NCBI GenBank assembly: GCA_944350085.1
Contig: CALVNY010000001.1
Location: 1 to 64,000 of the forward strand
Direction of reading: 5' to 3'
Source: an uncultured Clostridia bacterium
GTDB taxonomy: Bacteria; Bacillota; Clostridia; Christensenellales; UBA1242
Length of the DNA stretch: 64,000 bases
Positions 49,729 through 58,353 of the stretch are shown here, piece by piece. Each line of letters begins with the position of its first letter. Position 1 is the first letter of the stretch. Below the pieces are notes generated by a model. It worked only from the letters and a program-made list of their open reading frames with translations. It searched no databases and was not told where the DNA came from. The position numbers and the translations under genes are program-made.

Positions 49729-50370
49729 CTACTCAATACTCCCAAACTTAATTTTAACTTGCCTTCCACCCAACTTTTCAGCAATTTTTTTATCGCTTAC
49801 AGCAATTATGCTAGTAACATTTTCAAAATTTATTAATTCATTAATGTAATAAATTAATTCTTCAGTTTCTTTTTTTGTTAAGTTTTCAAAAATATCATCA
49901 ATTAAAAACAAATCAACCTTTCTTAAACTTAACCTAGCAATGCTTAATTTAAGTTTTTCAAAACGACCTAAATTTTTAACTTTAGTGTCGGCGATATTTT
50001 CCATATTATACTTAATAAGTGCATTTGCAACACGGCTTGTAATAACTTCCTTTTGCTCTTTTCTTATTTTTAAAACATATTCTAAGTTCTTTTTTAAAGA
50101 TTTATTGTTTAAAAAAACCCCTGTTGAACCAATATAGCCCAAACTTAAACCATTTTTAAAATCAACTTTTGATATGTCAGTATTGTCTAAATAAACATTG
50201 CCTTTTGTTGGTTTTTCAAGACCAGCAATAACCCTAATTAAACTGCTTTTGCCACTTTCTTTTTCGCCAAACAACACAACTTTTTCGCCCTTATTTACTT
50301 CTAAGTTTATGTTGTTTAAAGTGTAATATTCCTTAGTATAACTTAAATAAACATTTTTAACTAATATCAT
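49729..50370 (-). CDS. Degenerate ABC-type ATPase
   Basis: 213 residues with an ABC fold but altered motifs. Walker A is intact (GEKESGKS, residues 35-42). The Q-loop position (about 79-86) has no clear Gln. The signature LSGGQ is replaced by 'LGRFEKLKLSIARL'. Walker B is 'LFLIDD' (about 154-159), with Asp in place of the catalytic Glu. The switch His near residue 192 is missing ('IAVSDKK'). It likely binds ATP with weak or no hydrolysis. No permease gene is near. Coupling to the PucR-type HTH gene suggests a regulatory rather than transport role (inference). Confidence 0.75.
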   Translation of the reverse strand: MILVKNVYLSYTKEYYTLNNINLEVNKGEKVVLFGEKESGKSSLIRVIAGLEKPTKGNVYLDNTDISKVDFKNGLSLGYIGSTGVFLNNKSLKKNLEYVLKIRKEQKEVITSRVANALIKYNMENIADTKVKNLGRFEKLKLSIARLSLRKVDLFLIDDIFENLTKKETEELIYYINELINFENVTSIIAVSDKKIAEKLGGRQVKIKFGSIE

Positions 50371-50510
50371 TTATTACTCCACCAAAATAACTATATAATA
50401 TATGATACTATTTTTTATGTTTTTTTTCAATAAAATTTATTGCTTAAACACAAATTATTATTTGCAAGTTTTTCTTGTTTTAAAAAAAATTTTTAGCAAA
50501 TAAACAAACA

Positions 50511-50540
50511 AAAAAAGTTACTATGTTTCCATAGTAACTA
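50511..50540 (-). terminator. hpf terminator
   Basis: AGTTACTATG (50516-50525) pairs perfectly with CATAGTAACT (50530-50539) around a four-base loop, followed by T-run on the minus strand. Confidence 0.88.
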
Positions 50541-50546
50541 AATTTT

Positions 50547-51077
50547 TTAATAAACAACTTCAATTAGTCCAAGATTTCCATCTTGTCTTTCATACATAAC
50601 ATTAAGTTTTCCTGTGTCTTTATTAATAAATACATAAAAATTATGTCCTAATGCTTCCATATTATCTTGTGCATCTTTTACACTAATTGGATAAACTTCA
50701 AAACTCTTTTTCTTAACAACTTTTAGTTTTTCAATTTCTGGTGTTTCTTCTAAGAATTGTAAATCTTCGCGTTTGATTCCACCCTTTTTGTATTTACTTT
50801 TATATTTAGAAGAATTTTTAATAATTTGTTTTTCAAGTTTTGGAAGTGCTTGGTCAATGTTGTTGTACATATTGTCAGATTTTACTTCACTTCTAAAATA
50901 AAAGTTGTCTGCATTAACATTTAATTCTAATTTTTGAACTTTATTTTGTTCTTCACAATTTACTTTTACAGTAACTTCATTTGCAAAATATCTTTCAAGT
51001 TTTGATAATTTTTTTTCTAAAATATCTTTAAATTTGTCTGATACTTTATAATTTTTTTGAACATAACTTATTTTCAT
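50547..51077 (-). CDS. hpf: Ribosome hibernation promoting factor, long form
   Basis: 176-residue long HPF that dimerises 70S into inactive 100S ribosomes in stationary phase. The N-terminal RaiA-like domain (about 1-95) contains 'VSDKFKDILEKKLSKLERYF' and 'ADNFYFRSEVKSDNMYNNID'. A linker follows, and the C-terminal dimerisation domain (about 125-176) has 'SVKDAQDNMEALGHNFYVFI' and 'GNLGLIEVVY'. Long-form HPF is typical of Gram-positives. Own terminator. Confidence 0.93.
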   Translation of the reverse strand: MKISYVQKNYKVSDKFKDILEKKLSKLERYFANEVTVKVNCEEQNKVQKLELNVNADNFYFRSEVKSDNMYNNIDQALPKLEKQIIKNSSKYKSKYKKGGIKREDLQFLEETPEIEKLKVVKKKSFEVYPISVKDAQDNMEALGHNFYVFINKDTGKLNVMYERQDGNLGLIEVVY

Positions 51078-51240
51078 AACTTAGCCTCCATCTTATTAAT
51101 ATCATATTAACAAAAATATTAGATTTTAGCAAACTAAAAGACACATATTATATCATTTTTATATGTTAAAATAATTAAATTTTTGTACTTGCAATGATTT
51201 AAAAACATTTAAAACAATTTTTTTATTATTATTTTTTGTA

Positions 51241-53745
51241 TTAATTGTTTTCGGTTTTTAGTTTAAGTTCGCCATTGTCGTTTGTAACAATTACTGTGCC
51301 ACTTCTTAATTTATTAGAAATTAAAAGTTCTGCAATTCTATCTTCAATTTCTTGTTCTATTAATCTTCTAAGAGGTCTTGCACCATATTCACTATCATAA
51401 CCTTTTTCAATTAAATATTTTAGGGCACTTTCTGTAACTTTTAAGTTAACACCTTTTGCACCTAATCGTTTGTTTAAATTGCTTATAAATATTTTTGCAA
51501 TGTTTGCTAATTGTTCAAATGTAAGTGGGTGGAACACAGTTATAACATCAATTCTGTTAATAAATTCTGGTTTAAATTTGCGTTTCATTGCATTTATTAA
51601 CGCTTCTTTCATTTCATCATAACTTTTTTCATTGGCTTCATTATCAACTGCAAAACCAAGTTTTGTATTGTTTTTGGGTAGTTCACTTACACCAACATTA
51701 CTTGTTAAAATAATTATTGTGTTTTTAAATGTAACAGTTCTTCCTTTTGTGTCAGTTAATCTACCATCGTCTAGAATTTGCAATAATATATTAAACACAT
51801 CTGGGTGTGCTTTTTCAATTTCATCAAACAAAATTACACTATATGGTTTGCGTCTAACTTGCTCAGTTAATTGCCCGCCTTCATCGTAGCCAACATATCC
51901 AGGAGGAGAACCTATAAGTTTACTTACAGAATGCTTTTCCATATATTCACTCATATCAAGCCTAATTATTGCATTTTCATTGTCAAACATAGCCTCTGCA
52001 AGTGCTTTGCTTAATTCAGTTTTACCTGTTCCGGTTTGCCCTAAGAATAAGAATGAACCTATTGGCCTGTCATTTGTTTTAAGCCCAACTCTGCTTCTTC
52101 TTATTGCTTTACATACTGCATTTATTGCTTCATCTTGCCCTATAACTCGTTTATGCAAAATTTCTTCTAAATGCATTAGTCTATCTTTTTCGTTTTCAGT
52201 AAGTTTAGTTACAGGAATTCCTGTCCATTTGTTAATAATTTCACAAATATCATCGCTTGTTATAACAATGTTGCCTTCATTTATTGAAAACTTATTTTCA
52301 AGTTCCTTTTTTCTATCGTAAAGTTCTTTAAGTTTATCTCTGCATTTTCCTGCTTTTTCAAAGTTTTCACTAAATAGTGCATCTTTCTTTTCAGTTTCAA
52401 CAATTTCAATTTCATCTTCAAGTTGTGTTAATTCAATAGGTTTTTTTGTTCCTTTAACTTTTGCCTTACTACTTGCCTCATCAATTAAATCAATTGCTTT
52501 GTCTGGCAAATTACGGTCTGTTATATATCTATCACTTAATGTTGCTGCTGCAACTATTGCCTCATGTGAAATTACAACTTTATGAAATGCTTCAAAACTA
52601 TCTTTAATTCCATTTAAAATTTCAATTGTGTCTGTAACGCTTGGAGGATTTACTGTAACTGGTTGAAACCTACGCTCCAATGCTTTGTCCTTTTCAATAT
52701 ATTTTCTATATTCATCAGTTGTTGTAGCACCAATAGTTTGAAATTCCCCTCTTGCCAAATATGGTTTTAACATATCAGCAGGGCTAACTTCTCCCTTTTC
52801 ACTACTAATTTGCATTAAAGTGTGTATTTCATCAATAAACACAATTATATCTTTGTTTCCAGCAATAAAGTTGATTAAATTTTTTAATCTTTCTTCAAGT
52901 TCACCCCTAAACTTTGTTCCTGCCATAAGACCACCAAGTTCAAGGCTAAAAATTACTTTGTTTTTTAAAATTTCTGGAACTTCACCATTAACAATAGCAC
53001 GAGCAAGTCCATCAACAATAGCACTCTTTCCAACCCCTGCCTCACCAATTAAAACAGGGTTGTTTTTTGTTTTTCTGCCTAAAATTTCAATAACACGAGC
53101 AATTTCTTCTTTTCTGCCAATAACGGGGTCAATTTTGCCTTGTCTTGCTTTCAAAGTTAAATCAGTTCCCATTTCCAAAATTTCTTTTGGTAAACTGCTT
53201 TGGGCTTGCGAATCATAAACAGCGTTATTTTCTTTAACATTTTTGTTTTGAGCAAAGGAACTTTTTTCAAACTTGCTACTTGTTGGACTTTTTTGACTTT
53301 CACTTTTTAAAACTTTTAAAACTGTTTGTTTTAAACTTTCAATGTCAACATTAAAACCTTGTTCCAAAAGATTAACTGCAAAACTGCCATCACTTAATGT
53401 AAGTGCAACTAGCAAATGTTCGGTTCCAATAAAATTGTGCCCTATTTGATTTGCAAACTGGTTTGCTATTAAAAAAATTTCTTTTGTTCGTGGAGTTAAT
53501 TCTACATCATATGAAAATAATGCCATACTATTAAGTATACCGTTATTTCTAAGTATATTTTCAACTGCTATGGAATTAACGCCATATTCATTAAGTATCT
53601 TGCTGGCAACACAATCTGTAACACTTGTTAAACCATAAAGCAAGTGCTCGGTTCCAACTTGATAACTTCCATATTTAAGTGCAATTCTTCCAGCATTTTT
53701 TAATGCCTTTGAAACACTTTCTGTTACTCTAATTCCATTATACAT
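51241..53745 (-). CDS. clpC: AAA+ chaperone ClpC
   Basis: 834-residue Hsp100 unfoldase that works with ClpP and, through McsA/McsB, degrades arginine-phosphorylated proteins. Two N-terminal Clp repeats (about 1-145), first AAA+ module with Walker A 'GEAGVGKSAI', a middle UVR-like coiled coil ('FEKAGKCRDKLKELYDRKK'), second AAA+ module with 'GQTGTGKTEL', and 'LLQILDDGRLTDTKGR', then the C-terminal D2-small domain. It lies 309 bp downstream of mcsB. No CtsR operator was seen in that gap, so it may have its own promoter or read-through. Confidence 0.94.
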   Translation of the reverse strand: MYNGIRVTESVSKALKNAGRIALKYGSYQVGTEHLLYGLTSVTDCVASKILNEYGVNSIAVENILRNNGILNSMALFSYDVELTPRTKEIFLIANQFANQIGHNFIGTEHLLVALTLSDGSFAVNLLEQGFNVDIESLKQTVLKVLKSESQKSPTSSKFEKSSFAQNKNVKENNAVYDSQAQSSLPKEILEMGTDLTLKARQGKIDPVIGRKEEIARVIEILGRKTKNNPVLIGEAGVGKSAIVDGLARAIVNGEVPEILKNKVIFSLELGGLMAGTKFRGELEERLKNLINFIAGNKDIIVFIDEIHTLMQISSEKGEVSPADMLKPYLARGEFQTIGATTTDEYRKYIEKDKALERRFQPVTVNPPSVTDTIEILNGIKDSFEAFHKVVISHEAIVAAATLSDRYITDRNLPDKAIDLIDEASSKAKVKGTKKPIELTQLEDEIEIVETEKKDALFSENFEKAGKCRDKLKELYDRKKELENKFSINEGNIVITSDDICEIINKWTGIPVTKLTENEKDRLMHLEEILHKRVIGQDEAINAVCKAIRRSRVGLKTNDRPIGSFLFLGQTGTGKTELSKALAEAMFDNENAIIRLDMSEYMEKHSVSKLIGSPPGYVGYDEGGQLTEQVRRKPYSVILFDEIEKAHPDVFNILLQILDDGRLTDTKGRTVTFKNTIIILTSNVGVSELPKNNTKLGFAVDNEANEKSYDEMKEALINAMKRKFKPEFINRIDVITVFHPLTFEQLANIAKIFISNLNKRLGAKGVNLKVTESALKYLIEKGYDSEYGARPLRRLIEQEIEDRIAELLISNKLRSGTVIVTNDNGELKLKTENN

Positions 53746-54054
53746 TTTTTTCTCCTTTTATTTTTTATCTTTTTTGTTTTAAAGTTATTCATCAAATTTA
53801 ATTACTAATTTTAAATTAAAACCTAAAATTAATAATTAAACTAAATTATATATTTTTAATCTTAATTTTGTTATTAAATTATAACTTATATTTATTTTGT
53901 TCGTTATATTTTAATAACTTGTGTTTATTTGTAAAGTGTGTTATCACTTCTAATATTTATTTATATAGTTATGTTTTAATAACATATTTTTTGTAAATGT
54001 TTTAAAATATTATGTTTTGTTTTTTTATTAAATAATTAAATAAAATTAACAAAA
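53746..54054. other. Intergenic gap between mcsB and clpC
   Basis: 309 bp, AT-rich. Contains a weak palindrome (ATGTTATTAAAACATAAC on the minus strand) without a T-run, which I do not call a terminator. No gene and no CtsR-like repeat seen. Confidence 0.5.
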
Positions 54055-55056
54055 TTATTCATCTTCAAGTATTTCAGATTTTAGCATTTTTTTAACATAA
54101 TTTGCACGGAAAATATCTCTTTCTAATTCGTTTAAATATTTTCCACTCAACTTTATTAAATTTGCAGGTTTTATTGCATAATTTAATTCGTCAAAAATAT
54201 CATTGTGTTTAAGTTTTATAAGCCCTAGTTCCGAACCTAATTTTGTTAGTGAACTAAGTTCAAAATATTCGGAGCTTGATAGTTTGTAACAATTAGTTAA
54301 TGTTCCAAAAGCACGAAGAATTGTATCAAACAAATTAACATCATTGCTTTCTTTAATTTTATCAATAGTTTCGGCTTCAAGTGTGTAAATTTTAATTACT
54401 GCACTTTCAACTTCTTGAATAATTTGTTTTTCGCTTTTGCCCAAAGTTGTTTCATTGCTTATTTGGTAAATATAGCCTTTGCTTTCACTTCCTTCGCCAC
54501 TCATACCTCTAATTGTTATGCCTAAATTTTTTAAAGTGCTAGATAATTCTTCCAACCCTCCACTAATAGTTAATGCTGGCAAAAACATCATAACACTAGC
54601 CCTAATTCCAGTTCCCACATTACTTGGACAAGCAGTTAAAAATCCAAGTTCACTGTCATAAGCATAATCTAAATTTTGCATAAGCACAGTGTCAATGTCA
54701 TTAATAATATCATAAACTTTTTTTAAATTTAAACCTGTAATTATACATTGCATTCTAATATGGTCTTCTTCATTAACCATAATGCTAACTGTTTCATCAC
54801 TACTTATTGCATATCCACCATAATTTAAATCAATATCCTTGCTTATTATGTTATTTTCCATACAAGTTGCAATTTCTTCTTCACTTAAATTTGACATTTT
54901 AAAAGTTTCAAAATCCAAATTTTCTTTTGCAACATTTAAAACTAAATCCAACAAATAATTTGCACTGGACTTAGTTTGTCTGTTTGGAAATGGCATATCT
55001 TTTATATTTCTTGCCAATCTTATTCGTGATGATAAAACAACATTATTTATATCCAT
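54055..55056 (-). CDS. mcsB: Protein arginine kinase McsB
   Basis: 333-residue phosphagen-kinase-fold enzyme that phosphorylates arginine on proteins, marking them for ClpCP. 'SSRIRLARNIKDMPFP' opens the catalytic domain; 'ISSDETVSIMVNEEDHIRMQ' and 'LTACPSNVGTGIRASVMM' (CPTNLGTG form, with Ser in place of Thr) are family motifs. 'RGMSGEGSESKGYIYQISN' follows. It overlaps mcsA by 14 bp. Standard length 340-365, so this is slightly short. Confidence 0.93.
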   Translation of the reverse strand: MDINNVVLSSRIRLARNIKDMPFPNRQTKSSANYLLDLVLNVAKENLDFETFKMSNLSEEEIATCMENNIISKDIDLNYGGYAISSDETVSIMVNEEDHIRMQCIITGLNLKKVYDIINDIDTVLMQNLDYAYDSELGFLTACPSNVGTGIRASVMMFLPALTISGGLEELSSTLKNLGITIRGMSGEGSESKGYIYQISNETTLGKSEKQIIQEVESAVIKIYTLEAETIDKIKESNDVNLFDTILRAFGTLTNCYKLSSSEYFELSSLTKLGSELGLIKLKHNDIFDELNYAIKPANLIKLSGKYLNELERDIFRANYVKKMLKSEILEDE

Positions 55057-55501
55057 TAATATCCTTCAATTTTAAAATTTGTTCTTTTAATGAACTTGCT
55101 AGTTCGTAGTCTTCTAAATAAACTGCTTCTTTTAGTTGCTTGTTTAGTTCCATAAACTCTTTTTCGTATTCAGTTATCCCCTTAAAATTTTCTTTACCAT
55201 AATGAATAGTGCTACCTTGAAGTTTCCCTATTACACTTTTTAACTTATCCCTAAAAAAATCATAACAATTAGGACAACCAAGCAACCCTGTTTTACTAAA
55301 TTCTTCAAATGTACAACCACAAAATTTGCACGAGTCATTACTAATTATAGGATTAAAAAAATTGTTATTGCTATTGCTATTTTCAATAGAAAATTGTTTA
55401 ACCATACAATCATTACATAAATGAACTTCAATTTTTTTTCCGTCTAAATCTTTGGTTGTGTGATATACTGCTAAATTATTACCACAATTAGTGCACAACA
55501 T
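55043..55501 (-). CDS. mcsA: McsA, activator of McsB
   Basis: 152-residue zinc protein that activates McsB and links it with CtsR and ClpC. Four CxxC motifs (positions about 3-6, 29-32, 57-60 and 75-78) give two zinc sites. The C-terminal UVR domain (about 112-148: 'FMELNKQLKEAVYLEDYELA') matches the UVR-like segment of ClpC. Start overlaps the ctsR stop as TAATG. Confidence 0.92.
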   Translation of the reverse strand: MLCTNCGNNLAVYHTTKDLDGKKIEVHLCNDCMVKQFSIENSNSNNNFFNPIISNDSCKFCGCTFEEFSKTGLLGCPNCYDFFRDKLKSVIGKLQGSTIHYGKENFKGITEYEKEFMELNKQLKEAVYLEDYELASSLKEQILKLKDINGYK

Positions 55502-55956
55502 TATTTTTCTCCTTTAAGCAAACTAATTAAAAATTGCTTAAAAATATTTGCTCTTATAGTATTTTCAATATTAATTGGGCTTTTTAATGACTTGTTAGAC
55601 AAAATAACTTTCAATAAATTATATTCATCTTCATTAATAAATAGTCGAGATTGCATATTTGATAATAATTGATTTGCAGTAAACTCATCTAAACTTTTTG
55701 TGTAATCACTTTTTAAAAGTTCTGCAATATATTCATTTTTATTTTCGTCAAGTCTGTAAATCTTAATATAGCCATCTCCACCACGCTTTGATTCAATGTC
55801 ATACCCCTTTGAAGCAGTAAATCTTGTTGAAATTACATAGTTTATTTGACTAGGAGATACATCAAAATATTTAGCCATTTCGTTTCTGGATAATTGAACA
55901 AAATCATCTTCAAAACTATTTAAAATAAATTCTTCAATTAAATCGCTTAAATTCAT
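55501..55956 (-). CDS. ctsR: Heat-shock repressor CtsR
   Basis: 151-residue winged-HTH repressor of clp genes. 'VQLSRNEMAKYFDVSPSQIN' is the HTH and 'IESKRGGDGYIKIYRL' the Gly-rich wing that senses temperature. The C-terminal half is the helical dimerisation region. It opens the ctsR-mcsA-mcsB operon, with a matching operator about 50-70 bp upstream, indicating autoregulation. Confidence 0.93.
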   Translation of the reverse strand: MNLSDLIEEFILNSFEDDFVQLSRNEMAKYFDVSPSQINYVISTRFTASKGYDIESKRGGDGYIKIYRLDENKNEYIAELLKSDYTKSLDEFTANQLLSNMQSRLFINEDEYNLLKVILSNKSLKSPINIENTIRANIFKQFLISLLKGEK

Positions 55957-56007
55957 TAATACCTCCTAAAAAATTTATTTAAAGGTGAAAATAATTAAAA
56001 ATAAAAG

Positions 56008-56024
56008 TTTGACTATCTTTGACC
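56008..56024 (-). promoter_or_regulatory. CtsR operator
   Basis: Minus strand GGTCAAA-GAT-AGTCAAA, a perfect match to the CtsR heptad direct repeat (R-GTCAAA-N3-R-GTCAAA). It lies 52-68 bp before the ctsR start, supporting autoregulation. Confidence 0.9.
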
Positions 56025-56107
56025 TTTAACATTTACATTATACATATCTCAATTTTATTTGTCAATAAAAATTTTTATTTAAACACCTAAATTAAGAGTT
56101 TAAAAAA

Positions 56108-56140
56108 CAAAAAAACCACATTAAAAAATGTGGTTTTTTA
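56108..56140 (-). terminator. Terminator after the amidohydrolase and small-ORF unit
   Basis: AAAAACCACATT (56111-56122) pairs with AATGTGGTTTTT (56127-56138), T-run on the minus strand. It also lies upstream of ctsR, so it separates the two units. Confidence 0.82.
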
Positions 56141-56225
56141 AATACATCAAAAAATTATATTAATATTTTTTACAATTTTAATTTATTTTAATATAAAATC
56201 ATTTAAAATTTATATATTTTTGTAA

Positions 56226-56288
56226 TTAAAATGAAGATGCAAAACAAAATAATAAGAAAAACGCAACTAAAAAGACTTCTACTCCCAT
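56226..56288 (-). CDS. Possible 20-residue hydrophobic membrane peptide
   Basis: Starts with ATG at 56288 and stops at 56226-56228. The sequence is hydrophobic nearly throughout (M-G-V-E-V-F-L-V-A-F-F-L-L-F-C-F-A-S-S-F), long enough to be one membrane helix. The AGGTGAT ribosome binding site overlaps the stop of the preceding amidohydrolase gene, with a five-base spacer to the ATG, so the peptide may be translated by coupling. Too short for automatic gene finders. No homologue recognised; not shown to be made. Confidence 0.45.
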   Translation of the reverse strand: MGVEVFLVAFFLLFCFASSF

Positions 56289-56296
56289 AACATCAC

Positions 56297-57559
56297 CTAT
56301 TTACTAATTGAATTTATAATGTTTTGTGCGTCGCTAACAATTTTTTCAATATTTAAGTTTGTAAATTTGCCATTTTCGTACAAAATTTCGCCATTAACCA
56401 TAGTCAATTTTACATTGCTTGGATTTGCAGAATAAACTATATTTGCACAAACATTATTTAATGGTTTTAAATTAATTCCATCTAGCAATATTATATCAGC
56501 AAAATAACCTTTTTGCAATACACCAATTTTATTTAATCCAAATGCTTTTGCACCATTTATTGTTGCACTCTTTATTGCGTCAGTTGCACTAACTGCCATT
56601 GCATTGTGCATAACACCTTTTTGCAAAGTTGAAAGCAAATACATTTCCCTAAACATATCAAACGCATTGTTGCTTGCACTACCATCAGTTCCAAGGCAAA
56701 CATTAATTCCATTTTTTAAATAGGAGTAAATTGGAGCAATTCCACTTCCAAGTTTTAAATTACTACATGGATTACTTGCAATGCTTACATCATAATTTTT
56801 TAAAATTTCCATTTCTTCTTTTTCAACATGAACGCCATGTGCCAAAACGCATTTTATGTCAAACATTCCATAACTTTCAAGCAATTCAATAGGTGTTTTT
56901 TCATTTTGTTTTACACACTCACCCACTTCATACAATGTTTCACTTGCGTGTGTAGTAAAAGGCAAATTGTGTTTTTTGCAAACTTTTAAAAGTTCAGCAA
57001 ATTGGTTTTCATCACAAGAATAAGTGCTGTGTCCATAAACCACAAACCCACAATCTGGATTTTCTTTTTTAACACTTTCCATTTGTGCTTCAATTTCTTT
57101 TTCATCTGCTGGCATATCATTTCTAATTGCACCAACTCCAACTAATCCTCTAAGCCCAGCATCTTTAAGTGCCTTTGCTGTTTCGTTTGGATGCATATAC
57201 AAATCAACAACTGTGGTTACACCGTTTTTAATCATTTCGGCAAAAGCAAGCATACATGCTTTATAATATTCACCATCTTTAAATTGATTTTCAAGTGGCT
57301 TCATATGTTTTACCCACCAATCTTCAAACAAACAATCTTCGCCAAGCCCTTTAAATATGGTCATAGCACTATGACAATGAGCATTAACAAACCCTGCCAT
57401 AAGAACTCCACCTTTTGCATCAATTACTTTGTCGCATTTATTTGTATATTTAGGTCCAACATATTCAATTTCTTTTCCATTTGTAACTAGTTCACCATAA
57501 ACAATATCAAAATTTTCATTGCCTGTAACAATTACTGCGTTTGTAAACTTAATTTTCAT
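56297..57559 (-). CDS. Amidohydrolase, MTA/SAH deaminase-like
   Basis: 420-residue TIM-barrel metal-dependent deaminase. Motifs: metal His pair 'NAHCHSAM', 'THASETLYEVGEC' with the catalytic Glu partner, 'LAHGVH', and the metal-binding Asp in 'GTDGSASNNAFD'. This pattern is that of S-adenosylhomocysteine/5'-methylthioadenosine deaminases (TrzN/MtaD type). Exact substrate uncertain. It lies downstream of the DegV-family gene, 14 bp apart. Confidence 0.85.
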   Translation of the reverse strand: MKIKFTNAVIVTGNENFDIVYGELVTNGKEIEYVGPKYTNKCDKVIDAKGGVLMAGFVNAHCHSAMTIFKGLGEDCLFEDWWVKHMKPLENQFKDGEYYKACMLAFAEMIKNGVTTVVDLYMHPNETAKALKDAGLRGLVGVGAIRNDMPADEKEIEAQMESVKKENPDCGFVVYGHSTYSCDENQFAELLKVCKKHNLPFTTHASETLYEVGECVKQNEKTPIELLESYGMFDIKCVLAHGVHVEKEEMEILKNYDVSIASNPCSNLKLGSGIAPIYSYLKNGINVCLGTDGSASNNAFDMFREMYLLSTLQKGVMHNAMAVSATDAIKSATINGAKAFGLNKIGVLQKGYFADIILLDGINLKPLNNVCANIVYSANPSNVKLTMVNGEILYENGKFTNLNIEKIVSDAQNIINSISK

Positions 57560-57573
57560 AACAAATTTCCTTA

Positions 57574-58344
57574 TTAAATTTTTTTGTGGAATGCAACACT
57601 TAATGTTTTTCCACTTGTGTAGTAAGTGTCGTATGGATTTAAAGCATTTACCATAACTTTTGCATCTTTACCAAGAATTTTAGTAATTTCTTCACTTAAC
57701 TCAACAGCATCTTTTTCATTTCCAGAATAAGAAATAAATATAGGATAATCTGCAACATTTTCACCAAATTTAGAAAACCCATTAATAAATAAACTAAATA
57801 TTTTTTTCCTATTTGTTGCTTTGTCAACAACCTCAAAATTGTTATTTTCTAGTTTAATTATAGGTTTTATTAAAGCATTATCAATATTTACATTTATTTT
57901 ATGTTTGTTTAATTGTGTAGCATCATTTAAAGTAAACAACACAACAACTTCTTTTTTTATTTTGTTAATGTAATTTACAAGGTCAATTTCATTACAGCCA
58001 GTTTTGTATTTTAACATACTAAGATATAGAACAAACGCATATCCAGAAGAAGTTGACCCACTATCTACTAAATAAATTGTGTTGTCTGGAAATTCGGTTT
58101 TTAATCTTCTTACAGCCTTTTTTAAGTTTGCGTAAGATTTAAAATAAAATTCTCCTTGATGAACATACACAATATTATTTCCTTGTTCCAAATATGGTTT
58201 AAAAGTGTTATCATAAAAATCAACACTTAGTGGTTTTGTGCCTTCTTCATCATAAGAAAAAGGCATATTAATATACTCAATACCAAAAAGATTTATTTGT
58301 TCTTGTTTTAAATCACTATTGCTATCGGCAAATAATATGCTCAT
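57574..58344 (-). CDS. DegV family protein
   Basis: 256-residue fatty-acid-binding (FakB-like) protein. The family's hydrophobic N-terminal 'LFADSNSDLKQEQINLFGI', then 'INMPFSYDEEG' and 'NTIYLVDSGSTSSGYAFVLY', matches the SxxxTSG lipid-binding motif in altered form. Some DegV proteins (FakB) deliver exogenous fatty acids to FakA kinase; no FakA gene lies nearby. It is 9 bp after lysS. Confidence 0.8.
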   Translation of the reverse strand: MSILFADSNSDLKQEQINLFGIEYINMPFSYDEEGTKPLSVDFYDNTFKPYLEQGNNIVYVHQGEFYFKSYANLKKAVRRLKTEFPDNTIYLVDSGSTSSGYAFVLYLSMLKYKTGCNEIDLVNYINKIKKEVVVLFTLNDATQLNKHKINVNIDNALIKPIIKLENNNFEVVDKATNRKKIFSLFINGFSKFGENVADYPIFISYSGNEKDAVELSEEITKILGKDAKVMVNALNPYDTYYTSGKTLSVAFHKKI

Positions 58345-58353
58345 ATTTTCTCC

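Noticed and set aside
52820-53218. 132-codon plus-strand frame
   Set aside because: Antisense to the first AAA+ module of ClpC; no ribosome binding site or recognisable domain.
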